Below, piece after piece: positions 51,745 to 61,095 of a DNA stretch of 64,000 bases. The notes beneath the pieces were generated by a model. The model worked only from the letters and a program-made list of their open reading frames with translations, had not been told where the DNA came from and did no database searches. The stretch covers positions 2,356,001-2,420,000 of the forward strand of contig JALJCQ010000004.1 in NCBI GenBank assembly GCA_023091665.1, in the 5' to 3' direction. Within the stretch, counting starts at the first letter, position 1. The number at the start of each line of letters is the position of its first letter. The position numbers and the translations under genes are program-made. The stretch comes from Pythium myriotylum (lineage: Eukaryota; Oomycota; Peronosporomycetes; Pythiales; Pythiaceae).

Positions 51745-52992
51745 GGTGACCTCAGATTCCGTTCTCCAGGTCTGGTTCGCTTTGAGGAGGTCTGCTTGGA
51801 GCTTTGGTTCAGTCGTCAAACCAGGCCGGGATCGCCGGCAGGGACCAACGGGCCGGTTCGGGGGCGACCCAGACCACAAGCCCTAACCACTCTTTGGCAG
51901 ATGAACCGGTCCCAATTCTTCAAGTACTGACATAGTCGACGAATTTATTTAGCGTGGTCCACACAAAAGCTGCCACTGTTGCCGCAGAGTGAAGGTCGTG
52001 GCTACGTCGGACGCCCAACAACAACGCACGACCGTCGTCCTCCCGCGCATACTCACTCCAAGTGAGTTTCTCCCTGTTGCGTTCCCCCCAGCCGCAAAAA
52101 ACGACATCGGGCGAATCACTTTCCAGAGGGACGGGCCTGTCAAACAGGTCGGTGCGAGAACCCACCGGCAGACCCGCCGCACCCTAACCTTGAAGAGAGA
52201 TTCCGGAGCGAGAGGTCCCTGGAATCTCCTGAACTGGCTCATGCGAGTGGCCTTCCGACGCTTGCGCTCTCGCCACGTTGGACCCTGCGCAGTCAGCCGC
52301 CCGGTCTCGCGCTCTGTCTCTCTCGCTCGCGTTGCGCGCGGCACTCTGCACCTTCCAGAACGCTCGTCAGTGGACGAATCACAGGCGTCGAGGTCCGCGA
52401 CGGGTCGGGTTCGCTGGGTTTGTCGTGCCAACGGGTCAGCAACCCACCTGAGAAAACCTTCGTACCCCAGCGCACGCAAAGGGCATTCACTGTGACGCAG
52501 CAGCGGGCAGAGAAAGAGGGCGAAGGCCAAGCTGCAGCTTGCCTTTGACGACGTGTACGCAACAAGCCGGGCGCAATCAGCCGACGCCTGCTCTCTTGTT
52601 GGTACACCGATTTTGGATCGGCCTGGACGCGTGTGCGAGTGCGTCAGCCGCTCCCTCACTTCGCTTCGCGGACTGCGGGGGGAACGGCAGTGGCCAGTTC
52701 AGCGATCTTCCGCTCCGGGCGTCTCGCGGCGGCGGAACGGCAGCCGGTCGGTACAGTCCAGCGCGACTGTGTTCTCCGTGCGTTTCAGTCCTCGGCGCCG
52801 CACGCGACCACGACGCGCCTACGATAGAGAGCGAGTCGAGGCGACGACGAACGAGAACACCTGGTGTGACATTTCAAGGGCGTCAGCCACTTTGAGTCCC
52901 AGGTCATCTTCGTGTGAGTGGAATCCTATTTATCCGCGCGAAAGTCGAGCGCACAGCGTCGGGGCCGGCGGTGAGATCGAGCGATCGCTGCG
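51745..52992. other. Intergenic region, divergent promoters
   Basis: About 1.25 kb between the transhydrogenase (minus strand) and the RRM gene (plus strand). An open frame of 236 codons on the minus strand has arbitrary, Arg-rich composition and no ATG context of note. The region is GC-rich with several GCGCTC/TCTCTC runs. It may contain a long 5' leader of the RRM gene. No gene is called. Confidence 0.4.
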
Positions 52993-54953
52993 ATGAGTGA
53001 ACCGACGATCAAACTCGGGTGCGTGCCTGACGGTGGGAGGCTCTGCGCGAGTGAGGATGTCGGTGCTGAGGAAATATCTCGTGGTTTGCACAGGAAAATT
53101 TTCATCGGCGGGCTCTCTTATGAGACCACGGATGGTAAGTGGTGCACGCACATTTTCATTTTTCACTTCCCATCACTAGGCCTCTGACTAACTGTCGATG
53201 GGTGGAACCTCCTAGAGAAACTGCGCGCGTATTTTAGCGCCTTCGGTCCGGTCACAGATGCAGTCGTGATGAAGGACCCGATTTCACGACGATCGCGTGG
53301 CTTTGGGTTCATCACTTACGCGGACCCGATCTGCGTCGATCGAGCCCTTGCTCAACCCAACCACATTCTCGACAGCCGACGCGTACGGCGCTCTTGTCCA
53401 TGTCTAGTTTTATCGCCTGCCAGGTAGTTTTGCTTACTCGTCCACTTCAAATAGGTTGAAGCGAAACGTGCCGTCCCGCGTGCAGAGAGCACATCTCGCG
53501 ACAGCATCAGCAGCACGTCGAGCAGTCGAAACGGCAGCATTGTATCAACTACAAGTGCGAGTAGCAACGCTGGTACTACCAAGAAAATTTTTGTCGGAGG
53601 CTTGCATTACGAGACAAAGGATGGTGCGTTTGGGACTTGTGATGGAATGGGTTGGTGCGTTCGACATACTTAGTTCTTCACGTTTCTGTAGCCGAATTTC
53701 GGCGATACTTTCAACAGTACGGCAAAGTCATGTCGGCTGAAGTCATGTTTAACCGTGAAACGAACAAGTCGCGGGGGTTCGGTTTTGTGATTTTCGAACA
53801 CGAGAACAGCGTCGAGTTGGTCCTACAGGACAGCACCCATGTTATTGACGGCAAGGCTGTTGAAGTCAAACGCGCAGTTCCGCGTACTGATGTTCCACCT
53901 GCGCGCTCTGTCTCCTCGAGAGCGGGATCATTCAGCGGTCCTGCTGGACCAGGCTCGGTTGGAAGCTTGGATGATGTCAGTGTTACCTCGACGGCTTCCA
54001 TATCGCGAGCAGGAACGCCATCGAGTAGTTTGTCGGCTAGCATTGCGAGCTTGAGTGACAATCGATCCAGCGGAGCATCCGGAAATAGTACGCTGAGCGG
54101 ATACGCTGCAGCCGTGCGCTACGGGGGCAGAGGAATTCCGAGAACTGGATCGATGCATCAATCATCTTCGCTTCACGATGTTTCGATCCTTGATAACCCC
54201 GAGCAAACCCTGGCTCGTGTCGCTGACCGTTTGACCAGCTTGGTCTTGGAAGATGATGCGACTACGGGTGGATTGTCGTCTTCGTCGTCCCGCGGATCCA
54301 ACAAGATCCTCGACTCGCCTGTTGCGCCGTTGCTATCTCCGCTCGGAATCGCACCACGCCCATTAACAGATCCGGTGATGGACCAGTGGAACCTCTCACC
54401 ATCCATGGCACCTCGTCCAGGTTACGAAGTTCCACAACTATCACCGACAGAGGCCCATGCTTCGTGGCAAGGTCGTCCGTGGCAGAAAGGTTGGGCTTCC
54501 CAGGCTGAGCGTGAAGATCGAGCTGCACGTGACTCTCAGCAAGATCACCTCGGAACTCCTTCTTACTTCTCGGCATTTTCGGATACCCGTCGTGGGTCAT
54601 CGAGCTCACTGAGCCAGAGCACTTGGAGTCCGTCTCGATACTCATCATCGAGCGCAGAGTTTGGCGCCGGCTCAGTCGGACTCTCCGCTGACCACAGCCT
54701 TGGTCTTGACAACGGTCTGGTTGGAAGCGGTTCTGTGTTTGCTGCAAACGGTAACGGTGGCTTCGGCACATCTGGAATCGGGCTGGCTCCTCGCTCTCCA
54801 TATAGTTCACTCGGTGGCTTCCTCCCACCCACGGAATTCTTGTCACCCACCGAGCCTGAACTCCCATTGGATGGACCGCTTGGCGGTATGATCGACGACT
54901 TCAACGACGAGAAACTTGACAACTCTATTCGATTTGAGCAGCAGTACACTTAG
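52993..54953 (+). CDS. Two-RRM RNA-binding protein, Musashi/Hrp1-like
   Basis: Exons 52993-53134, 53216-53382, 53455-53623 and 53692-54953 give 579 aa. RRM1 (about 34-108) has RNP2 KIFIGGLSY and RNP1 RSRGFGFITY. RRM2 (about 146-225) has KIFVGGLHY and KSRGFGFVIF. The linker motif EAKRAVPRAE after RRM1 and VEVKRAVPRTD after RRM2 is typical of the Musashi, DAZAP1 and Hrp1 group, which controls mRNA translation, stability or 3' processing. Two introns interrupt the RRMs at the same place, just after the RNP2 strand (ETTD and ETKD), showing that the RRMs arose by duplication. The C-terminal 350 residues are Ser/Gly-rich and disordered. All joins keep frame. Confidence 0.93.
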
Positions 54954-55542
54954 ACCAAGGGGGTTCCTGAAGAAGGTGACTCACTAACGAGCACTCAAGG
55001 TGTCCAGGTGATCGAGTATTCGCGTCCTGTCGCGACTCGGGTGGATTGATTCGACGTAGTGACATCTAACAAAGACGGCGGCAAGCACTGGCGAGAAAGT
55101 GCACGTCTTGATACACGGCCATTCGTCGTGGACGTATAGCGGTAGGGAAATTAGGCAGTCAATAGGGTAGGTCGATAGTCAATTAGTTTTCTTAGCGGAC
55201 AGGAATCTCACCGTCGGAAGCAACAACGGTGCGAAGGAAGATCGAGAACCGAGAATCGCGCATATCGTCGGTCTTCGGGAGTCTTGAGAGGAAGAGGATG
55301 CCAAGTAAAGAAACGAAGTAGTAGTAGCAGTGAGGCAACTCCTCACGCCCTGTAACACCCCAAATATTGATTTTCATATGAGCCGCGTGCCCCATGAGTT
55401 TGGCGATGCATCAGTTGAAGTTTCTCTCTGAACACTAGTTTGGTTTAGTTTGCTCTTCTCGATCGGCTCCAAGCATCGGAACCAGACTCGGAGAAGGCCC
55501 AAGGAGAGGGAGACCACAGCCCCCACGACTGTACAGGCGACG
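54954..55542. other. Intergenic region upstream of the F-BAR gene
   Basis: This 589-base region lies between two plus-strand genes. A short minus-strand open frame at about 55190-55395 is not supported. The stretch near 55435-55540 appears to be the leader of the F-BAR gene. Confidence 0.35.
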
Positions 55543-57723
55543 ATGCGAGGCACGACGTGGGGAATGGACACGGACAAGCACGAGAACCACTGGCGCCGCA
55601 CCTTCTGCCAGATCCCGTTTCCGGTGATCTATGATCGCGCTGAGAGCGGCAAGCGCAGCCTCCATCGCCTCGTCGAGTTCTTCCGGCGGAAGGCCGAAGC
55701 CGATCGCACGGCGAGCGAGGAGCTGCGCTCGTTGCTGCTGACACCCATCGACAGCACGACTTCGGCTAATCTGGACGATCTGGAGGAGCCCGGCTCGAGC
55801 GTGCGGCGCGCGTTGAGCGAAGTCAAGAACTACGTTGACGCCACATGCCACCAGCAGCTCTTGCTCGCGCGCGTGCTCGAAGAGCAGGTCGCCGAGCCGC
55901 TCATGTCACTCCAGGAAGCGTCCGAGATGTACATTCGCACACTGCAAGGCGAGATCCGCAACGTGAATGACCAGTACAACCAAACGCTCACAACACATGA
56001 CCAGGCTGCTTCACGGTTGCGCAAGGCGAATGAGGAGCTCGCCGAGGCAAAAGAGCGACAGCGCATTGCTCTCCATGGCATCGGCGTACCTGCTTTTGAG
56101 TTACAGCGCCTCGCTGTGCGTGTGTCAAAGTGTGAAGACGAAGTGGCACAAGCCGAGCTAGCCAAGGCCCAGACGAAGACCCACCTCTACAACCGCATTG
56201 TGTCACGCGATGAGATGGCCATGGCCGTCAGCGTCGCATACCAAAAGGCTGAAGAAGAGCGACTTGATCAATTGAGCTCGTGCCTCGAGAGATTCGTTCA
56301 TATTGAGAAAGAACGTGTTAAAGCGGCAGAGAAAATGCTCGGCTCACTGGAAACGCATATCAAGAACGTCAGTCGCGCAGAGGATATCCAACTACTGATC
56401 CATAACCACCGAAACCCAGACAACATGCATTTTCAGGGGAAAGCGCTTGCGCTGTTGGACTGGCACTGGAACAAATCACTTGCTGAGCGAGAGAAAAGCA
56501 AGAATCGGGACTCATCCTCGCTCTCTAGTCGCGTCGACTCCAGCGATGACACTAAGCGGGCCGGAAATCGAGTGGACCTCTTCGCAGATTCCATTATCAT
56601 TCCTCCAAATCCGTTTGATGGTACCACTACTCACATTTTACCGGAGAAGAGTCCCCATCGAGCACTCGCTGAGACACCAATGGGTCGCTCGCTTCATGGA
56701 TTGTTTGCAATCGATTCGCAACCAAGCACGCCACCAAAGCAACCTACTTCCACGCTCCCTCGCATCGTCAGTGACACTAGCTCTGTGGATGGCGATGGAG
56801 ACTCTAGTGAAGCCACGCTCGAGCAAGTCGTCGAGAAGGAAATCCATCAAACATCGGAGACACTTGATCGGCAGCTTCAGGTAACACCACGTTCTGAAGA
56901 GGCAACTCTAGAGCTGACTCAGTCGCCTACGGAGCCCGAGGTCCTCTCTCCCCCACCACTTCCTGAACTGCGAGAGATCATTGAGTCGACCTGTCAGAAT
57001 CAACACGGGCGCGCACTATTCGTTAGGTGCCTAAACCGCCAGCGCAGTCTCGAGACACGAGTGAGGGACAAAGAGAGCTTCGATGCCCTGGTAACTTGCT
57101 TCAACATCTTCTTAGACCATTGCATGCGCGACGACGATGTTAAAGCTGCGAAGACTGCGATGATCTTGGCCGAAACATTCTACCTCGCGCGTGAAGATGT
57201 AACCTCTGATGAACCGGATGAAGACGTGGAGCAATTCCGGCGAGAGCGTGGAGGGTCGTGGGGCTTCGCTCACCATGCTCTCGGTCGTGCATCTGCTCGC
57301 ATTTACGTTCAGGAAGAAGTTAAGAAGCACGACATTTGGAAGAACCCTGCTTTCTGGGAGAAGGCACTCTTGCTTGCAATCGGTGAAGAACTCCACAAGA
57401 CTCCGCAGCCATGTGCGTGGGAGGATCTGCCTTCAGGTATATCTCGCTCAAGCAACCAGTCTGGTTCCTCAGAGTCATTAGCGTCAATGGGTGAGACTGG
57501 TGGTGGTGGGCATTTGTACACCCGTGAGGAGGCAGTAAGCCGGGTTCACAACATCGTCTTCGGCCAACTCGGCTCTTTCACCCTGAGCATGCTTGAGTTT
57601 GAAGTGCCATTTATGCAGATCGAATCGTTCGTGGAGACCATGTGCGACGCGCACGAACTAACGGAAGACCAACGATTCCTGTTACGAAAGAATCTCCAAG
57701 AGATCTTTGCGACGCTCAAATAG
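55543..57723 (+). CDS. F-BAR domain protein with a C-terminal SBF2/KIAA0513-type domain
   Basis: A single exon of 726 aa from the first true ATG (MRGTTWGMDTDKHENHW); the frame runs further upstream without one. Residues about 15-310 have the F-BAR pattern: a start like FPVIYDRAESGKRSLHRLVE, then long amphipathic helices (VKNYVDATCHQQLLLARVLE, LRKANEELAEAKERQRIALH). This domain dimerises and bends membranes. A disordered Ser/Pro-rich middle contains NPFDG. From about 515 a helical domain follows (RQRSLETRVRDKESFDALV, AAKTAMILAETFYL, WENPAFW-type WKNPAFWEKALLLAIGEEL), as in SBF2/MTMR5 and KIAA0513 proteins. The combination suggests a link between membrane curvature and Rab or endosome control. 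Both domain calls are by pattern only. Confidence 0.8.
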   Translation: MRGTTWGMDTDKHENHWRRTFCQIPFPVIYDRAESGKRSLHRLVEFFRRKAEADRTASEELRSLLLTPIDSTTSANLDDLEEPGSSVRRALSEVKNYVDATCHQQLLLARVLEEQVAEPLMSLQEASEMYIRTLQGEIRNVNDQYNQTLTTHDQAASRLRKANEELAEAKERQRIALHGIGVPAFELQRLAVRVSKCEDEVAQAELAKAQTKTHLYNRIVSRDEMAMAVSVAYQKAEEERLDQLSSCLERFVHIEKERVKAAEKMLGSLETHIKNVSRAEDIQLLIHNHRNPDNMHFQGKALALLDWHWNKSLAEREKSKNRDSSSLSSRVDSSDDTKRAGNRVDLFADSIIIPPNPFDGTTTHILPEKSPHRALAETPMGRSLHGLFAIDSQPSTPPKQPTSTLPRIVSDTSSVDGDGDSSEATLEQVVEKEIHQTSETLDRQLQVTPRSEEATLELTQSPTEPEVLSPPPLPELREIIESTCQNQHGRALFVRCLNRQRSLETRVRDKESFDALVTCFNIFLDHCMRDDDVKAAKTAMILAETFYLAREDVTSDEPDEDVEQFRRERGGSWGFAHHALGRASARIYVQEEVKKHDIWKNPAFWEKALLLAIGEELHKTPQPCAWEDLPSGISRSSNQSGSSESLASMGETGGGGHLYTREEAVSRVHNIVFGQLGSFTLSMLEFEVPFMQIESFVETMCDAHELTEDQRFLLRKNLQEIFATLK

Positions 57724-57776
57724 TTAATCAAATGAAATACAAGTGTTCAAACTCTTTTCCATTTATTGGAATCCAT

Positions 57777-59092
57777 TTAGTTGAGACGCTCAATGACCAT
57801 GGCGCCAGCACCACCGCCGCCATTGCAGATCGACGCACAGCCGATGGTCGCGTCGCGCTCCTTGAGCACATGGTAAAGAGTGCCGACGATACGCGCACCA
57901 GACATACCAATCGGGTGGCCAATTGCGACGGCACCGCCGTTTGCGTTCACACGCGCATGATCCAAGTTCATCAGACGCATGTTGGCGAGGGCAACGACCG
58001 AGAAGGCCTCGTTAATCTCGTGGTAGTCCACGTCGCTCAGCTGAAGACCGGCGTGATGAAGGGCGATTGGCACGGCCTTGGACGGCGCGATCGTGAATTC
58101 GACCGGGTCTTGGGCGGCATCACCAAAGCCACGGATCTTGGCGAGAGGCTTGAGGCCGAGTTCTTTAGCCTTGGCACCAGACATGAGCACGAGAGCCGCC
58201 GCACCATCGTTTAAAGGCGAGGCGTTGGCGGCCGTGACAGTACCGTCCTTCTTGAACGCCGAGCGAAGCGTCGGAATCTTCGACGGGTTTGTCTGGAAGG
58301 GCTGTTCATCCTTGGAGACCACGATCGGGTCGCCTCGGCGCTGCTGGATCGTCACAGGGGTGATCTCGCTGTCGAAGAATCCTCGCTTGTTAGCTTCGAG
58401 AGCGCGGTTGTAGGTCTCAGTGGCGTACGCATCCTGGTCCTCGCGCGTGAAGCCAAAGTTGTCGGCGCAGATTTCACCACACATACCCATGTGCTGGTTG
58501 TTGTACGGATCCCAAAGACCGTCGTGGATCGCGCCGTCGACCAACTTGCCGTCGCCGAGACGGTAGCCGGAGCGAGCCTTGGGCAGGTAGTATGGGATGT
58601 TGGACATGCTCTCAAAGCCGCCAGCGAGCATGATATCCTGGCTGCCGGCCATGATGCTTTGCGCAGCCATAGCAATAGCCTTCATGCCAGACGCGCAGAC
58701 CTTGTTCACCGTCGTGCAGGGAATGTAGTCGGGGAAGCCGGCCTTGAGAATCGACTGGCGCGCGGGTGCCTGGCCGATACCAGCGCTCACGACGTTGCCC
58801 AGGTAGGCCTCCTGGATCTGTCCCGGCTCAATGCCCGCACGCTGGACGGCGGCCTTGTTGGCGATGGCGCCAAGCTCCGGGCCAGAGAGCGGCGAGAACG
58901 AGCCGTTGAAGGTGGCGATCGGCGTGCGCGCGTAGCTGACGATGACGACATCCTACGGCCACGAGAGCGGGTCAGTACTCACGAGTGCGCGGGCGACGAG
59001 GCGAGGAGACGCACGCGAGGGCCGACGGCCGAGGAGAACTGGCGCTGGAGCGTCTTGGCCGCGGCGGCCTTGAGCGTCGAGGGGCGGAACAT
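57777..59092 (-). CDS. ACAT1: Acetyl-CoA C-acetyltransferase (thiolase), mitochondrial
   Basis: Exons 59092-59015 and 58952-57777 give 417 aa (human ACAT1 is 427). It condenses two acetyl-CoA or cleaves acetoacetyl-CoA in ketone body, fatty acid and isoleucine metabolism. The nucleophile is Cys112 in TTVNKVCASGMKAI. The C-terminal motifs GGAVAIGHPIGMSGAR and SICNGGGGAGAM supply the His and the second Cys. The N-terminal exon (MFRPSTLKAAAAKTLQRQFS) is a mitochondrial leader. Two donors are possible in exon 1; only the one at CCTCGC|GTGCGT joins in frame to DVVIVSYARTPI, with a 62-base intron. Together with the mutase in this window it suits isoleucine and odd-chain breakdown. Confidence 0.95.
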
Positions 59093-59475
59093 GGGCGACT
59101 CTCGGCAAGTTGGACTATGACCCCACGTCAAGTGGCGATCACCAGAGGAGCTCCGGAGCCCTCTGAATCTGCAACCGCTGGATGGAGTTTACACGTAATC
59201 AAGACAAACCATTCGTCCACAGTTGCACAATGAGGGTAAGAGGCACGAGCCTCGCCGTGTTGTGACAGGCTGCCGTCACCATAAAACCTCACGGCTCAAC
59301 TTCAAGCATCCTTTGCCTTCACATGATGCTGCCGTCAACCAGAGTATCCAATAATAAAGGTTCCATGTAGCACGGGTGTCACTTTAAAGAGGTATGTCAC
59401 TACGACCCCACTTCCTCAACTTGGTGTTGCATCAACATCACGACTGAGCAGCTCCACACGAGAGCCTCCGTGACG
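59093..59475. other. Divergent intergenic region between thiolase and PEX12
   Basis: This 383-base region should contain both promoters. It is less GC-rich than its flanks and shows no repeat or open frame of note. Confidence 0.35.
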
Positions 59476-60827
59476 ATGCTCTTCCTGGAGCAGACCCAGG
59501 GCTTCGGCGGCGCTGCGCCGGGCGACCAGCAGCAGGCTCCCTCGCTCTATGAGCTGCTTATGCAGGAGCGCATGGCCAGCGGCTTTAAGCCGGCGCTGGA
59601 GTACCTCGTGCAGACAGTGTGTGATACGTATCCGCAAGTCTCGACCACGCTTCCAGTGCGCAACTTTGAAGAGAGCTACGCACTGCTCATGGCCATCATC
59701 GAGAGGTACTTCCTTAATCGATATGACAGCCTCGCGAGCGAAAAGTTCTACGGGATGAAGCGTGTGATGTACAATGTGACGCCTCCAGCCGGCACGGACT
59801 CCAACGCTCCAGCTACTCCAACGACAGCGCCACTCTCTGATCAGGCTCGTCGTCGCTCCTTGGTGCTGGCCGTTGTAGTCCCGTATTTGAAGGCGAAACT
59901 CGATGGCCTCCATCGCAGCCTTGTGAATGAGTCAACGTATACTTCCACGCATCGAGACACCGACGTCGAGACCGAGCAACATTTCTACTCTACTCTCTTC
60001 CAACGAAAATGGCATGCATTCCTACGTCAGCTGAAGAAGTTCGCTCTCCTCGCAAAGCTCAAGAGAGTGTTTGTGAAAGGATATCCATTCCTCCATCTCA
60101 TTTACGAGGCCTCTTTCTTCTTGTACCAGGTCAAACAAACCTCTTATAGCAAGGGTTTCAGCAGCACTGACGTATTTGCTTTGTTTTAGTGGCTATACTT
60201 GTTCGGAGATACTCCGTACTTCTCACCTTTCCTCCGCCGTCTCGGGGTTGTGCTGGTTCGCGTCACACCGACTGATGAGGTACGCAATCGCTTGACGGCG
60301 CCATTTCGCCTGCAGTTAATTCAGATACCGCGTTCTACGTTTTCTAGACTGCTATCATCCAACGGCAGAACGATTACCGTGAAAAGTTCATGACTGCGCT
60401 CAGTGGCGACTCCTTCATTCAGCGTCTTCGTCGTGGACTCGTGCGAACATCGTGGGCTATCTATGACCACTCGTACGTTCTGCTAATGGTCGGCATCGGG
60501 TGCTATAAGTTTCTCGAGTGGATGTACTCGGACGAAGGCAGCGCTGCGATCAAGGTCCGCCATACGGGGTCGGATGCTCCAACTCCTCCTCCTCCGTTGC
60601 CACCTGCCTTCGCCGGTAATGCATCGGTCATGCTATCCACCCTCGACTCTTCGACATGTCCACTTTGTCAGAAGCGTCGTGTGAATCCAGCCGCCTCAAC
60701 CTCAGGTTTTGTATTTTGCTATCCTTGTATCTATCGTCACATTGAGGAGCATGGCACTTGCCCCATCACCCGGATGCACTGTGATGTTGCAAGCATAGTC
60801 AAGATCTATGACGATGCAACTCCATAG
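59476..60827 (+). CDS. PEX12: Peroxin-12 (PEX12), peroxisomal RING E3
   Basis: Exons 59476-60129, 60190-60279 and 60348-60827 give 407 aa. PEX12, PEX2 and PEX10 form the peroxisomal membrane ubiquitin ligase that recycles the import receptor PEX5. The N-terminal membrane part (PSLYELLMQERMASGFKPAL, ESYALLMAIIERYFLNRYDS) is the PEX2/12 domain. A hydrophobic helix lies near 290 (HSYVLLMVGIGCYKFLEWMY). The C-terminal RING has CPLCQKRR, then FCYPCIYRHIEEHGTCPIT. As in other PEX12 proteins, only part of the zinc ligands are present. The start is the first ATG (MLFLEQTQGFGG); an upstream in-frame GTG is not used. Intron joins are phase 0. Confidence 0.94.
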
Positions 60828-61095
60828 GCATGTTGATGCCACTAATCTCAACGAAAGGATGTGTTGAAGTGTCTTTGTCCCGATCTTAAATAGTGATGTT
60901 CTGCTCCGTGTGTTGTTACCAGCTATTTTCAGCGCCAAGCACTCTCCACGATATGCCCGCTGTGATGGATTGGCTGCTTTCTTGTTAAGTGATCTCCGCT
61001 GGCTGAAGGGAAAAGCTGAGGCAAACCAAGGCCCCATGCAGCAATCTTCTCCCTCGTGCTAGCCAAATTCCCGACACGTTAAGGCTACGTTGGCA

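Noticed and set aside
51949..52659. A 236-codon minus-strand open frame
   Set aside because: It has no domain and arbitrary Arg/Thr/Ser composition, and it lies in a divergent promoter region with overlapping frames on the other strand.
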